The notes beneath the pieces are model-generated. The model did not search any database and had not been told where the DNA came from. It worked only from the letters and a program-made list of their open reading frames with translations. Positions 51,884 through 61,658 of a stretch of 64,000 bases of DNA are shown piece after piece; the first letter of the stretch is position 1, and every line of letters begins with the position of its first letter. A program made the translations under genes and the position numbers. The DNA comes from Ruegeria atlantica (GTDB lineage: Bacteria > Pseudomonadota > Alphaproteobacteria > Rhodobacterales > Rhodobacteraceae): the NCBI RefSeq assembly GCF_001458195.1, contig NZ_CYPU01000072.1, positions 62,001 through 126,000 on the forward strand, read 5' to 3'.

Positions 51884-52663
51884 ATGGAAAGGGTACGAGT
51901 GAAGACTTTGAAACGTTTTTCTGGGCGGCTGTTGAAATCCGCCCTTACCACCGCGACCGCTGTTTCGGTGCTTCCCGGTGTGACCGCTGCAGGCAATCTG
52001 GATCAAGGTCTCTCTGACCCTCCTGTCGTCAACCCAAAACGGTTCGGCAGTGACGTCAGCGCCTTTTATCTGGGTGCTACGGGTGGGTACGCTTTCGGGG
52101 GCGACGATCGATTTGGACTGACTGGACCCGGCGGAACCTCGGAAGTAGGCGACCTGGACCTGAGCGGTTCGTTGGGTGGCGTGCGTGCCGGGTGGCGCGG
52201 CGTTTTGCCTGCGCGCGGCGGGCGCGACTATGTTTACGGATTTGAGCTTGGGTACGAGTTCGGCTCGCTAAGCGATGACGCCTCCAACCAGATCAACGGT
52301 CAGACGGTCACGGGCGGGTCCGAAATATCGGACGTGTTCTCGATTCGGCTGCGCAATGGCCTGACCAATAAAAGCGGTACAGTGTTGTATTTTGTGTCGG
52401 CTGGATATGTGAATGGTGACATCAACACAACAAGCAGACAGGCCGTCCAAGGGGGCTTTCAATTCTTCGAAAGTGGCGGCCGACGCAGCGGCTTTACCGC
52501 CAGCATCGGGGCCGAGCATAACCTGACCGAACACTGGTCGATCACAGGTGAGTTCGAATACGTTCAGTTCAGCGCGGAAGACGTGGATTTCGGCAATGGA
52601 ACCTCAACCAGATCGACGCCGAAATATCGCGGTCTGAAGCTGGGTTTGAACTATCGGTTCTGA
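51884..52663 (+). CDS. Outer membrane beta-barrel protein
   Basis: 259 residues from ATG 51884; a GTG at 51899 with AAGGG seven bases upstream is a strong alternative start, giving the same mature protein. A signal peptide ends near V-T-A-A-G-N. Alternating hydrophobic/polar strands begin F-Y-L-G-A-T-G-G-Y-A-F-G-G-D and end with L-G-L-N-Y-R-F, an aromatic C-terminal residue that marks BAM substrates. Size and spacing suggest an eight-stranded barrel. Role unknown (structure or surface contact). It sits alone between miaB and phoH. Confidence 0.8.
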   Translation: MERVRVKTLKRFSGRLLKSALTTATAVSVLPGVTAAGNLDQGLSDPPVVNPKRFGSDVSAFYLGATGGYAFGGDDRFGLTGPGGTSEVGDLDLSGSLGGVRAGWRGVLPARGGRDYVYGFELGYEFGSLSDDASNQINGQTVTGGSEISDVFSIRLRNGLTNKSGTVLYFVSAGYVNGDINTTSRQAVQGGFQFFESGGRRSGFTASIGAEHNLTEHWSITGEFEYVQFSAEDVDFGNGTSTRSTPKYRGLKLGLNYRF

Positions 52664-52817
52664 CACGCCGACTAAAACAGCGGCGCCAACAGGTACCGCG
52701 CACGGGTCGGGCGCATTGGCGGTTTTGCCATTTGGGCGGAAAAAATGAAACTGTGGCTTGCGCCCACCAAGACTTCCTGTCTACGCTCAAGGTGAAACGC
52801 CAAGACAGGAGAGCGGA

Positions 52818-53840
52818 TTGGCCATCGGTGCCCTAAACCCACCGCAAGATGAAATGCCTCAGCGCGAAGCGTTTGTTGAGTTTCCAGACAACCGATTGTT
52901 AATAGACCTGTGCGGGGAATATGACCGCAATCTGACAGATATTGAGCAAAAGCTATCTGTTCAAATTGTGCGCCGCGGGAATCAGCTGGCCGTTATGGGT
53001 GACGAAGACGCCCAGAAGCAGGCCATCGAGGTTTTGCAGGCGCTATACACGCGCCTGGAAGGCGGACGTGACGTCGAAGCGGCCGATGTGGACCGCGAAC
53101 TGCGTATGGGTGGCTCAGAGACGGGAACCGGCAGCCGCGACGGTGATCAGCTTGAGATGTTCAGAGGCGGCACGGTCGAAATCAAGACGCGCAAGAAACT
53201 GGTCGAGCCGCGCACGGATGCGCAAAAGGCTTATGTCCAGTCGCTGTTCCAGAACGAACTGGCCTTTGGAATTGGCCCTGCCGGTACAGGTAAGACCTAT
53301 CTTGCCGTGGCCGCTGGCGTGTCGATGTTTATCGGAGGCCATGTTGATCGGATCATTCTCAGCCGGCCTGCAGTCGAAGCTGGCGAAAAGCTGGGCTATC
53401 TGCCCGGTGATATGAAAGACAAAGTCGATCCTTACATGCAGCCGCTTTACGACGCATTGAATGACTTTCTTCCGGGAAAGCAGCTGGCCAAGCTGATCGA
53501 AGAAAAGCGAATCGAAATCGCGCCGCTGGCCTTCATGCGAGGACGTACGCTGGCGAACGCGTTTGTTGTGCTGGATGAAGCTCAGAACGCCACGACCATG
53601 CAGATGAAAATGTTCCTGACGCGTCTGGGTGAAGGAAGCCGAATGGTGATCACCGGTGACCGCTCTCAGGTTGACCTGCCGCGCGGTGTTCAGTCAGGGC
53701 TGGCCGATGCCGAGCGTTTGTTGAATACGATACCAAACATCAGCTTCAACTACTTCACATCCAAGGATGTTGTGCGCCACCCGCTTGTGGCCGCCATTAT
53801 CGAAGCGTATGAGGCCGACTCGGGCCGCGAGAAAGCATAG
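52818..53840 (+). CDS. phoH: PhoH-family protein (P-loop NTPase)
   Basis: 340 residues from TTG 52818, chosen because AGGAGAG lies six bases upstream while earlier starts lack a ribosome site. An N-terminal KH-like region is followed by Walker A G-P-A-G-T-G-K-T-Y, a typical PhoH core (S-R-P-A-V-E-A-G-E-K-L-G-Y-L-P-G-D) and Walker B V-L-D-E-A-Q-N-A. PhoH proteins are cytosolic ATPases linked to RNA/ribosome quality control and stress, and they are usually placed before ybeY, as here. Expect phosphate or stress control only by family analogy. Confidence 0.9.
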   Translation: MAIGALNPPQDEMPQREAFVEFPDNRLLIDLCGEYDRNLTDIEQKLSVQIVRRGNQLAVMGDEDAQKQAIEVLQALYTRLEGGRDVEAADVDRELRMGGSETGTGSRDGDQLEMFRGGTVEIKTRKKLVEPRTDAQKAYVQSLFQNELAFGIGPAGTGKTYLAVAAGVSMFIGGHVDRIILSRPAVEAGEKLGYLPGDMKDKVDPYMQPLYDALNDFLPGKQLAKLIEEKRIEIAPLAFMRGRTLANAFVVLDEAQNATTMQMKMFLTRLGEGSRMVITGDRSQVDLPRGVQSGLADAERLLNTIPNISFNYFTSKDVVRHPLVAAIIEAYEADSGREKA

Positions 53841-53879
53841 TCGTCCCGGTTGCGGCCACAGGGCTTTGGACACGGTGAG

Positions 53880-54374
53880 ATGAACCTGGAAGTGACGATC
53901 GAAGATGCGCGCTGGCAACAGCTTGAACCGTTGGCTGCGCGCGCGATAAAGGCTGTTTTGGACTTTTGCGATCTGGACGCCGAGCTGTGCGAAGTCAGCC
54001 TGCTGGCCTGCGATGATGCGCGAATTGCTGATCTGAACGCGGAATTTAGGGAAAAGCCCACTCCGACCAATGTGCTGAGTTGGCCTGCCGAAGATCTGGC
54101 CGCTGATGAAGCGGGGCAGAGACCAGACCGACCCACGCCAGACTTTACGGGCGAAATCGCGCTGGGCGACATTGCGATATCTTTCGATACTTGTGCCCGT
54201 GAAGCAGCCGACGCCAGCAAAACCATGGACGATCACGTCACGCATCTGATCATTCACGGAGTGTTGCACTTGCTGGGCTATGACCACATCCGGGACCCCG
54301 ACGCCACTTTGATGGAAGGGGTCGAGGTCGAGATACTTGGCAAAATGGGTATAGATCACCCATATAGTATGTAA
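53880..54374 (+). CDS. ybeY: YbeY, endoribonuclease involved in 16S rRNA maturation
   Basis: 164 residues from ATG 53880. Zinc-site motif [11 protein letters not shown] (H-x3-H-x5-H) is complete and near the C-terminus, as required. It matures the 3' end of 16S rRNA and takes part in 70S quality control. It starts 39 bp after phoH and is followed 36 bp later by the CorC-like gene, so the four genes phoH, ybeY, CorC-like and lnt form one expected unit. No oddities. Confidence 0.94.
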   Translation: MNLEVTIEDARWQQLEPLAARAIKAVLDFCDLDAELCEVSLLACDDARIADLNAEFREKPTPTNVLSWPAEDLAADEAGQRPDRPTPDFTGEIALGDIAISFDTCAREAADASKTMDDHVTHLIIHGVLHLLGYDHIRDPDATLMEGVEVEILGKMGIDHPYSM

Positions 54375-54410
54375 TAGTGGCCGCATTGGCCGATCATTTG
54401 GAACAGGATT

Positions 54411-55298
54411 ATGGGCGATACAGACGGCAGTTCTATGGCGGCGCAGAGCGCGCAACCGAAGGACAGCGGTGAAAATGCCAGCAAAAATGCTGGCTTCTTT
54501 TCTCGAATAGTGGACGCGTTCTCGCCGCAGAGCGACGAAGAGGTCAGCGCGACCAATGGACATGAGGTCGACATGGTTCAGCCTCGCGGCATGATCAATC
54601 TGCGGCGAATGCGGGTCGAAGATGTGGCTATTCCTACGGCGGAAATCGTGTCTGTGCCCTCAACAATCAGCAAGGATGAGCTTGCCCAGGTTTTCCGCGA
54701 CAGCGGCCTGTCCCGGATCCCCGTCTACGAGGGAACGCTTGATACGCCTTTGGGGTTTGTACACCTGAAGGATTTTGCGCTTACGCACGGATTTAATGGC
54801 ACGGGTTCAGAGTTTGATCTGGTCTCGATGCTGCGCACTTTGTTGTTTGTGCCGCCGTCGATGCCTATTGGCGTGTTGTTGACGAAGATGCAGACCGAAC
54901 GCCGCCATATGGCGCTGGTGATTGACGAATACGGCGGTGTTGATGGTCTGGTGTCGATCGAGGATCTGATCGAACAGGTGGTCGGTGAGATCGCCGATGA
55001 GCACGATGCCGACGAAGGTCAGCTTTGGATTCAGGACAAGCCCGGCTGCTATGTTGTGCAGGCGCGCGTTCCGCTAGAAGATTTCGAGGCCGAGATCGGG
55101 CGTTCTCTGACAAGTCACGAAGACGTGGACGAGGAAGAAATCGACACGTTGGGCGGATTGGTCTTCATGCTGTCTGGTCGCGTTCCCGCACGAGGCGAGG
55201 TCGTGTTGCACCCCGAAGGTCCCGAGTTCGAGGTGATCGATGCCGACCCGCGCCGGATCAAACGTCTGCGTGTCATGTTGCCGGATCGCGTTGAATGA
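54411..55298 (+). CDS. CorC/HlyC-family protein with paired CBS domains
   Basis: 295 residues, soluble. After an acidic N-terminal leader come two CBS domains (S-R-I-P-V-Y-E-G-T-L-D, then M-A-L-V-I-D-E-Y-G-G-V-D-G-L-V-S-I-E-D-L-I-E-Q-V-V-G-E-I-A-D-E) and a C-terminal CorC_HlyC domain. Family members support magnesium/cobalt handling and envelope integrity. An AGGA box precedes the ATG and the stop overlaps lnt (ATGA), implying coupled synthesis with that envelope enzyme. Confidence 0.9.
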   Translation: MGDTDGSSMAAQSAQPKDSGENASKNAGFFSRIVDAFSPQSDEEVSATNGHEVDMVQPRGMINLRRMRVEDVAIPTAEIVSVPSTISKDELAQVFRDSGLSRIPVYEGTLDTPLGFVHLKDFALTHGFNGTGSEFDLVSMLRTLLFVPPSMPIGVLLTKMQTERRHMALVIDEYGGVDGLVSIEDLIEQVVGEIADEHDADEGQLWIQDKPGCYVVQARVPLEDFEAEIGRSLTSHEDVDEEEIDTLGGLVFMLSGRVPARGEVVLHPEGPEFEVIDADPRRIKRLRVMLPDRVE

Positions 55299-56788
55299 AC
55301 CCTGCACAGGGCTGGCCGTTTTGGCTGCGGTTAATATCCGCAGCTTTGCTGGGCGCGGTCGCGGCGTTTGGGCTTGCTCCGTTCGGCATTTGGCCGGCAA
55401 CAATGATCGCATTGGTCCTGCTGTCGCCTCTGTTTCTTACGACTGAGACGCGGGTGAAGGCGGCGTGGTTGGGCTGGGCCTTTGCGACCGGATATTTCGC
55501 GCATGCGCTCAGTTGGATTGTCGAGCCGTTCCTTGTTGATGTCCAACGTCACGGATGGATGGCGCCTTTTGCCCTAACATTCATGGCAGGCGGCCTCGCG
55601 CTGTTTTGGGCGTTAGCTTTTTGGCTGGTGTGGCGTCCCGACAGCGATGGCGTATCACAGGCCGTGTTTCTGGCGATTTCAATCTCACTGCTGGAATTTG
55701 CCCGAGGCTATGTCCTGACGGGGTTTCCCTGGGCGGGGCTGGCGCAGGTCTGGGTGAATACACAGGTCGCGCAGCTATTGTCTCTGTTCGGGCCATATGG
55801 GCTGGGCGCGGTGACTTTGCTGGCGACTTTGCCACTCGGGGCCGCGCTGTCGCGGCGCGATGGCTATGTGGTTCCGATAGTCCTGACCGTTGGAACCGCG
55901 TGTTTCGCAATGATTTATGCCGTGTCGCGCCCGGCTGTTACGGACACTGACAATGTTGTTCGCCTCATTCAACCAAATGCACCCCAGCATCAGAAATGGG
56001 ATCCGGATTACGCCCCGCTGTTTTTTGCCCGACAACTAGAGTTTTCGGCGGCGGCCCCACGACCGGATTTGATTGTCTGGCCGGAAACCTCGGTTCCTGC
56101 ATGGCTGGGCAGTGCGCAGCCTTATCTGACCGCAATCGCCGATGCCGCGCAGGGGACGTCCGTATTTCTGGGTATTCAGAGAGGGGACGGCCCGCGCATT
56201 TACAATTCGATGATCTATCTGGACGAAGATGGCCGGCAGCAGGGGCTTTACGACAAGCATCACCTGGCGCCCTTTGGCGAATATGTCCCATTTGGTGAGA
56301 TCCTAGCTCAGTTCGGAATTTACGGAATGGCTGCCACCACCGGCAATGGCTTTAGCGCCGGACCGGGTGCGGCACTGATGGACGCTGGCAAGCTGGGGAA
56401 GGCATTACCCCTTATCTGCTATGAGGCGGTCTTCACTCAGGATGTCTTGTCTGCACCAGGTCGTGCCGATTTTCTGCTGCAGATCACCAATGATGCGTGG
56501 TTCGGAACGCGCTCGGGGCCGTATCAGCATCTGGCTCAGGCGCAAATGCGCGCCATCGAGCAAGGGTTGCCAATGATGCGGTCGGCCAATACCGGAGTGT
56601 CGGCGATGATTGACCCGCTGGGGCGGGTTACGGAAGCATTGCCCCTGGGGCAGGCCGGTTTTGTCGATTCGACTTTGCCCAAGGCGCTGGCTCCGACTGT
56701 GTACGCCCGGCTGGGTGATGCACCGGTTTTCGTCGCGCTGTTGGCGTTTTTTGCGCTGCTTTGGCGCAACGCCAGAGAACAGCAATAG
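55295..56788 (+). CDS. lnt: Lnt, apolipoprotein N-acyltransferase
   Basis: 497 residues. About six N-terminal membrane helices precede a periplasmic nitrilase-like domain with the catalytic set E (W-P-E-T-S-V-P), K (Y-D-K-H-H-L-A-P-F-G-E-Y) and C (I-C-Y-E-A-V-F), all present. Lnt adds the third acyl chain to lipoproteins at the inner membrane. It is translationally coupled to the CorC-like gene by a four-base overlap. A separate promoter for metK begins right after its stop. Confidence 0.95.
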   Translation: MNPAQGWPFWLRLISAALLGAVAAFGLAPFGIWPATMIALVLLSPLFLTTETRVKAAWLGWAFATGYFAHALSWIVEPFLVDVQRHGWMAPFALTFMAGGLALFWALAFWLVWRPDSDGVSQAVFLAISISLLEFARGYVLTGFPWAGLAQVWVNTQVAQLLSLFGPYGLGAVTLLATLPLGAALSRRDGYVVPIVLTVGTACFAMIYAVSRPAVTDTDNVVRLIQPNAPQHQKWDPDYAPLFFARQLEFSAAAPRPDLIVWPETSVPAWLGSAQPYLTAIADAAQGTSVFLGIQRGDGPRIYNSMIYLDEDGRQQGLYDKHHLAPFGEYVPFGEILAQFGIYGMAATTGNGFSAGPGAALMDAGKLGKALPLICYEAVFTQDVLSAPGRADFLLQITNDAWFGTRSGPYQHLAQAQMRAIEQGLPMMRSANTGVSAMIDPLGRVTEALPLGQAGFVDSTLPKALAPTVYARLGDAPVFVALLAFFALLWRNAREQQ

Positions 56789-56798
56789 TAATTTGGCA

Positions 56799-56827
56799 TT
56801 GACGCTGTGTTTCTTGATGCGTATCCC
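56799..56827 (+). promoter_or_regulatory. metK promoter candidate
   Basis: TTGACG (56799-56804), 17-base spacer, TATCCC (56822-56827). The predicted transcription start falls about at 56834, immediately before the riboswitch aptamer, which supports the placement although the -10 is weak. Confidence 0.5.
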
Positions 56828-56835
56828 GTTGCATG

Positions 56836-56884
56836 CTCATTACAACGGCTTCCTGACGTGATGGGATAATCTTAATGGAGCACT
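56836..56884 (+). ncRNA. SAM/SAH-type riboswitch in the metK leader
   Basis: Stem P1: CATTAC (56838-56843) pairs with GTGATG (56858-56863), closing a loop with the diagnostic ACAACGGCTTCCTGACGTG. The loop GCTTC (56848-56852) pairs with GGAGC (56877-56881), which is also the metK Shine-Dalgarno, giving a pseudoknot. The sequence matches the SAM/SAH class described from Rhodobacterales metK leaders almost base for base. Ligand binding would stabilise the pseudoknot and hide the ribosome site, so SAM lowers MetK synthesis. Established knowledge gives the class; pairings were traced here by hand. Confidence 0.9.
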
Positions 56885-56887
56885 TTC

Positions 56888-58069
56888 ATGTCCCGACAGA
56901 ACTACACATTTACTTCGGAATCTGTTTCCGAAGGGCACCCGGATAAGGTTTGCGACCGGATCTCCGATGCAGTGCTTGACGCATTTCTGAATGAAGAACC
57001 CGAAGCGCGCGTGGCGTGCGAGACCTTTGCTACGACCGACCGGGTCGTCATCGGTGGCGAAGTAGGTCTGTCTGATCAGGAAAAGCTGCACGATTACATG
57101 GGCCGCATCGACGAGATTGCGCGCGCCTGTATAAAAGATATCGGATACGAGCAGGACAAGTTCCACCACGAAACCGTCGAGGTGACGAACCTGCTGCACG
57201 AACAGTCCGCGCATATCGCACAAGGTGTGGATGCAGCCGCGGACAAGGACGAAGGTGCCGGTGACCAGGGCATCATGTTCGGTTATGCGACCACGGAAAC
57301 GCCTGCGCTGATGCCGGCACCGATCCAGTATTCGCACGCGATCCTGCGCCGTCTTGCCGAAGTGCGCAAGAATGGCAGCGAACCCGCGCTGGGTCCTGAT
57401 GCCAAGTCGCAATTGTCGGTCGTTTATCGTGACGGCAAACCTGTGGGTGTCGGCTCGATCGTGTTGTCGACACAACACCTGGACGAAGCGCTGAGTTCCG
57501 CCGACATCCACGCGATTGTCGAGCCTTACATTCGTGAAACACTGCCCGAAGGGTGGTTGAGCGACGAAACCGAGTGGCACGTGAACCCCACTGGCAAATT
57601 CGTGATCGGTGGCCCGGATGGTGACGCAGGTCTGACCGGGCGCAAGATCATCGTAGACACTTATGGTGGCGCAGCCCCGCACGGCGGCGGCGCGTTCTCG
57701 GGTAAGGACCCGACCAAGGTGGACCGTTCGGCCGCGTATGCCGCGCGTTACCTAGCCAAGAATGTTGTCGCCGCCGGAATGGCAGAACGCTGCACGATCC
57801 AGCTAAGCTATGCGATTGGTGTGTCCAAGCCGCTGTCTATCTATGCAGACACTCACGGCACTGGTGAAATCCCGGACGCAGAAATCGAAAAGGCTGTTGG
57901 TCAGGTCATGGATCTAACCCCGCGCGGTATCCGGCAGCACCTGCAGATGAACAAGCCTATCTATCAGCGCACGGCGGCTTACGGCCACTTTGGCCGCGAA
58001 CCCGAGGCGGATGGCGGTTTTAGCTGGGAACGGACCGATCTGGCCGGTGCGCTGAAAGCCACGGTCTGA
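56888..58069 (+). CDS. metK: MetK, S-adenosylmethionine synthetase
   Basis: 393 residues, normal length. Family signatures: S-E-G-H-P-D-K near the N-terminus, the G-E-V-type strand, [12 protein letters not shown] and [16 protein letters not shown] for ATP and metal binding. It makes SAM from methionine and ATP in the cytosol. It is controlled by the riboswitch in its leader and ends in a strong intrinsic terminator, so it is a stand-alone unit. It supplies SAM to the methyltransferases and radical-SAM enzymes in this window. Confidence 0.97.
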   Translation: MSRQNYTFTSESVSEGHPDKVCDRISDAVLDAFLNEEPEARVACETFATTDRVVIGGEVGLSDQEKLHDYMGRIDEIARACIKDIGYEQDKFHHETVEVTNLLHEQSAHIAQGVDAAADKDEGAGDQGIMFGYATTETPALMPAPIQYSHAILRRLAEVRKNGSEPALGPDAKSQLSVVYRDGKPVGVGSIVLSTQHLDEALSSADIHAIVEPYIRETLPEGWLSDETEWHVNPTGKFVIGGPDGDAGLTGRKIIVDTYGGAAPHGGGAFSGKDPTKVDRSAAYAARYLAKNVVAAGMAERCTIQLSYAIGVSKPLSIYADTHGTGEIPDAEIEKAVGQVMDLTPRGIRQHLQMNKPIYQRTAAYGHFGREPEADGGFSWERTDLAGALKATV

Positions 58070-58080
58070 TCCGAATTATC

Positions 58081-58110
58081 AAAGCGCGCCGATATCGGCG
58101 CGCTTTTTTT
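58081..58110 (+). terminator. Intrinsic terminator of metK
   Basis: A perfect 26-base palindrome from 58081 to 58106 (arms A-A-A-G-C-G-C-G-C-C-G-A-T and its complement), ending in a seven-T run to 58110. It starts 11 bases after the stop. It is the clearest rho-independent terminator in the window. Confidence 0.9.
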
Positions 58111-58172
58111 GTTGAACGGTGATTACTACGCCCCTCTTGAACCAACCTCGGCGTCGCAGTATGGCCACCGCC

Positions 58173-58883
58173 ATGAGCACCCAAACCCCACAACGCCCGC
58201 GCAGAAACTTCTATGGCCGCTTCAAAGGGAAAACCCTGAAGCCCAGCCAAAAGACCTATCTGAACGAAGACCTTGATGCACTGTCACCGGGTGCGGTGGA
58301 TTGGGAAACCAATCCCGAACGCCATCCGCTGGATCTGAACGCTCTGTTCGATGGCAGGGACGTCTGGCTTGAGGTCGGCTTTGGTGGGGGTGAGCATCTT
58401 GTGCACCAGGCTGCTAGCAACCCCGATATCGGCATTATTGGGGCCGAACCGTATATCAACGGCGTCGCTATGCTGTTGGGTAAGATTCGTCAGGCCGGGG
58501 TCGAAAATCTGGCGGTGCATCCGGGCGATGTGCGCGATCTGTTCGATGTTCTGCCCGAAGCCAGTATCTCACGCGCTTTTCTACTTTATCCTGATCCCTG
58601 GCCAAAAACACGGCACCACCGTCGCCGTTTCGTGACGCAGGAACATCTGGAGCCTTTGGCCCGTGCCCTGAAGCCAGGGTCTATTTTTCGCGTTGCTACG
58701 GACATTCCCGACTATGTGCGCCATACATTGGAAGAGGTGCCGCGCGCCGGGTTCGAATGGCTGGCCGGGCGCCCTGCCGACTGGCGCGAGCCGTGGGATG
58801 ACTGGATTTCCACCCGTTATGAACAGAAGGCCCTGCGTGAAGGCCGTACGCCACACTACCTGACCTTCCGCCGCAAAGACTGA
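58173..58883 (+). CDS. trmB: TrmB, tRNA (guanine-N7)-methyltransferase
   Basis: 236 residues from ATG 58173; an ATG four codons earlier (58161) is equally possible. [13 protein letters not shown] is the family N-terminus; the SAM loop is [10 protein letters not shown] and the catalytic face is [15 protein letters not shown]. It makes m7G46 in tRNA. It follows metK's terminator and precedes aroA by 68 bp, so it may need its own promoter; no obvious one is visible. Confidence 0.93.
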   Translation: MSTQTPQRPRRNFYGRFKGKTLKPSQKTYLNEDLDALSPGAVDWETNPERHPLDLNALFDGRDVWLEVGFGGGEHLVHQAASNPDIGIIGAEPYINGVAMLLGKIRQAGVENLAVHPGDVRDLFDVLPEASISRAFLLYPDPWPKTRHHRRRFVTQEHLEPLARALKPGSIFRVATDIPDYVRHTLEEVPRAGFEWLAGRPADWREPWDDWISTRYEQKALREGRTPHYLTFRRKD

Positions 58884-58951
58884 TTGCGGCTGGACCAACC
58901 GGCCCCAATTCGCTAATCCGCCTTAAACTGATAGCGAAAACAGGAGCCCCC

Positions 58952-60304
58952 ATGTCCGGACACGGCACGCCCATCCCGATGACCTCGCATCCCTGCGGCC
59001 CGCTGACCGGAACGGCAGAGGTGCCCGGTGACAAATCTATTTCGCACCGGTCGCTGATCCTGGGTGCGATGGCCGTGGGCGAGACCCGGATCACGGGTCT
59101 GTTGGAAGGTGAAGATGTTCTGGACACCGCCAAGGCCATGCGCGCCTTCGGGGCTGAGGTCACTGACCATGGCGGCGGCGAATGGACTGTGCATGGTGTA
59201 GGTGTCGGTGGCTTTGCCGAACCCGATCAGGTGATTGATTGCGGCAACTCGGGCACCGGTGTTCGCTTGATTATGGGCGCGATGGCGACCTGTCCGATTT
59301 CGGCGACTTTTACGGGCGACGCTAGCCTGAATAAACGCCCCATGGCGCGGGTCACAGATCCGCTGGCGCTGTTTGGAACGCAATCGGTGGGCCGTTCAGG
59401 GGGGCGCTTGCCGATGACTATCGTTGGCGCGGCTGACTCTACGCCGGTGCGCTACGAGGTACCCGTGCCTTCCGCCCAGGTAAAATCTGCGGTGCTGCTG
59501 GCTGGCCTTAATGCTCCCGGCAAAACTGTGGTGATCGAGAAAGAAGTCACACGCGACCATTCCGAGCGGATGCTGGCGGGCTTTGGCGCGGAAATCACCG
59601 TTGAGGACACCGATGAGGGCCGGGTGATCACTCTGACTGGCCGCCCCGAGTTGAAACCGCAGGTCATTGCCGTGCCGCGCGATCCGTCCAGCGCGGCCTT
59701 TCCGGTCTGCGCGGCGTTGCTAACGCCTGGCTCGGACGTTTTGGTGCCGGGCATCGGCCTGAACCCCACCCGTGCGGGGTTGTTCACTACGCTGCGCGAG
59801 ATGGGTGCAGATCTGACATACGAGAATGAGCGCAAAGAGGGCGGCGAACCCGTCGCCGATCTGCGCGCAAAATATTCGCCGAAAATGAAGGGGATCGATG
59901 TTCTACCAGAACGCGCAGCCTCGATGATCGATGAATACCCTGTACTGTCCGTGATTGCGGCAAATGCCACCGGCGTCACGATGATGGGCGGTGTAAAAGA
60001 GCTGCGCGTGAAAGAAAGTGACCGGATCGACGCAATGGCCCGGGGCCTGCGCGCCAACGGTGTAACCGTCGAAGAAGGTGATGAATGGTGGTCGGTTGAG
60101 GGGCTGGGCATCGGCAACGTCCCCGGCGGCGGCACGTGTGAGAGCTTTCTTGACCACCGGATCGCCATGTCTTTCATGATTTTGGGGATGGGCGCTAAAA
60201 AGGGTGTGACCGTCGACGATGCGGGCCCGATCGCCACCTCGTTCCCGATTTTTGAACCTTTGATGGCCACGTTGGGTGCTAAATTGCAGCGTAATAATCG
60301 GTAG
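58952..60304 (+). CDS. aroA: AroA, 5-enolpyruvylshikimate-3-phosphate synthase, class II-like
   Basis: 450 residues. [12 protein letters not shown] and L-L-E-G-E-D-V are the class II pattern, with [13 protein letters not shown] and K-E-S-D-R-I in later positions. The residue at the glyphosate-contact position reads Gly (N-S-G-T-G), as in sensitive enzymes, rather than the alanine of tolerant class II members. The enzyme joins PEP to shikimate-3-phosphate in aromatic amino-acid synthesis. AGGAG six bases upstream sets the start. cmk follows after five bases, a common pair. Confidence 0.93.
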   Translation: MSGHGTPIPMTSHPCGPLTGTAEVPGDKSISHRSLILGAMAVGETRITGLLEGEDVLDTAKAMRAFGAEVTDHGGGEWTVHGVGVGGFAEPDQVIDCGNSGTGVRLIMGAMATCPISATFTGDASLNKRPMARVTDPLALFGTQSVGRSGGRLPMTIVGAADSTPVRYEVPVPSAQVKSAVLLAGLNAPGKTVVIEKEVTRDHSERMLAGFGAEITVEDTDEGRVITLTGRPELKPQVIAVPRDPSSAAFPVCAALLTPGSDVLVPGIGLNPTRAGLFTTLREMGADLTYENERKEGGEPVADLRAKYSPKMKGIDVLPERAASMIDEYPVLSVIAANATGVTMMGGVKELRVKESDRIDAMARGLRANGVTVEEGDEWWSVEGLGIGNVPGGGTCESFLDHRIAMSFMILGMGAKKGVTVDDAGPIATSFPIFEPLMATLGAKLQRNNR

Positions 60305-60309
60305 GTTTG

Positions 60310-60936
60310 ATGTCAGATTCGCAGTTCACAATCGCCATTGACGGGCCTGCGGCGGCGGGCAAGGGCACGATCTCCAAAGCGGTCGCGGCCCGGTTTGGCT
60401 TCGCGCATCTGGACACCGGGCTTTTGTACCGCGCGGTCGGCAGGCGGACTTTGCAGGGACTGGAGCCGATTGCGGCAGCACAAGCCCTGACCCCCGAAGA
60501 GTTGGAGCAGGGCGATTTGCGCACGGCCGAGATTGCGAAAACAGCCTCAAAAGTAGCTGTGATCCCCGAGGTTCGGGCCGCGTTGGTTGACTTCCAGCGG
60601 GCGTTTGCGCGCCGCAGCGGGGGCGCTGTGCTGGATGGTCGCGACATCGGTACTGTGATTTGTCCCGAGGCTGAGGTGAAACTGTTCGTCACCGCCAGCC
60701 CCGAAGTTCGGGCTGAGCGTCGTTATCTTGAGCTCAGCGCGAAGGGCAGTGATATCACGCGTGAACAGGTGCTGTTGGACGTAAGAGAACGTGACGCCCG
60801 TGACGCAGAACGCAGCGCCGCGCCCATGAAGCCGGCAGAAGATGCCGTCTTGCTGGACACGTCAGACCTGAGCATCGAATCCGCCTTGGCACAGGCTGTC
60901 GAGGTCATCGAGAAGGCAAGGCCCGCAAAATCGTAA
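60310..60936 (+). CDS. cmk: Cmk, (d)CMP kinase
   Basis: 208 residues from ATG 60310. Walker [13 protein letters not shown], then L-D-T-G-L-L-Y-R and the R-D-I-G-T-V-I-C region plus D-V-R-E-R-D-x-R-D-x-x-R-S-x-x-P lid: a complete CMP kinase. It phosphorylates CMP and dCMP during pyrimidine recycling. Five bases after aroA and co-transcribed with it. Its end forms half of a hairpin that may terminate the unit. Confidence 0.93.
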   Translation: MSDSQFTIAIDGPAAAGKGTISKAVAARFGFAHLDTGLLYRAVGRRTLQGLEPIAAAQALTPEELEQGDLRTAEIAKTASKVAVIPEVRAALVDFQRAFARRSGGAVLDGRDIGTVICPEAEVKLFVTASPEVRAERRYLELSAKGSDITREQVLLDVRERDARDAERSAAPMKPAEDAVLLDTSDLSIESALAQAVEVIEKARPAKS

Positions 60937-60949
60937 CTTCGCGGGCCTT
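60918..60949 (+). terminator. Probable terminator of aroA-cmk
   Basis: AAGGCCCGC (60918-60926) and GCGGGCCTT (60941-60949) form a perfect 9-bp stem with a 14-base loop holding the cmk stop codon; the T run after it is short (T-T-T-G-G). It faces the convergent YHS gene and might act both ways. Confidence 0.5.
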
Positions 60950-60960
60950 TGGCTGTTAGA

Positions 60961-61440
60961 CTACAGCTCTCCGACCGCGATGCTTTTGATCTTCGACCAC
61001 TGATTGTCAGCGGTTTCGGATGTGGCAGAGACATCTTCAAGGAACGCCGCGCGCGTATCTGCGTTCAGGAACAGATACAGCTTGCCGTCAGCCACCAGGT
61101 ATTGATCCGGATCGCCGTCGAATTTTTTGCCGACAGAAACGCCGAATGAACAGAACCCGCCATGTTGTGGCAGGTAGGCCGCCGGGTTGGCCTCGAACGC
61201 TTCGCGGTTGGCGGCGCTGGTGAAGTAATAAGATGCGCCGTCATAAGTGGCCGAGTGGGTGGCAAAGCCATCGACCGGGTTGCCGTCGTTAACGAGAGTC
61301 ACCAGATCGACCCCATGCGCGGCAAGCGGCGCACCGGCGGCAGAAATACCGTTTGATACGTTGATCTCATCCGCAGCAAAGGCCGGGGCTGCGATCAGGG
61401 GCAATGTGGCGATCAGGGTGGTAAGAACGAGAGACTTCAT
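60961..61440 (-). CDS. Secreted YHS-domain protein
   Basis: 159 residues. Signal peptide 1-22 ending A-P-A-F-A; then a YHS-like domain: Y-Y-F-T-S-A-A-N-R-E-A-F-E-A-N-P-A-A-Y-L-P-Q-H-G-G-F-C (metal-binding cysteine), followed by G-x-S-V-G-K-K-F-D-G-D-P. YHS domains are small metal (often copper) binding folds. Periplasmic location is expected. Single gene, convergent with cmk. The exact ligand and partner are unknown. Confidence 0.83.
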   Translation of the reverse strand: MKSLVLTTLIATLPLIAAPAFAADEINVSNGISAAGAPLAAHGVDLVTLVNDGNPVDGFATHSATYDGASYYFTSAANREAFEANPAAYLPQHGGFCSFGVSVGKKFDGDPDQYLVADGKLYLFLNADTRAAFLEDVSATSETADNQWSKIKSIAVGEL

Positions 61441-61658
61441 TTGTGTTTCCTTTCCGGTTCAGTATCCGGCCAGCAGGTCTGCCAGCCGCTGAACCAAAGC
61501 TAGGAACTAGGTTCTGAACGAGCTATCGCAGAAAGCCCTGAGTATCTTGCAGATCGTTCAAAGTTGTCGGTGCCTTCGAAATACTGTTCACCAAGCTTTG
61601 TTTGGTCAGGTCTGCGCCTCGACCCTATTGTCGGTGTAAAGCCTGCAGGAGAGATGCC

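Noticed and set aside
52664..52817. Imperfect inverted repeat with CGCCAA and TTGGCG arms about 32 bases apart, a possible OMP terminator
   Set aside because: Long loop and short stem; not distinguishable from chance in GC-rich DNA.
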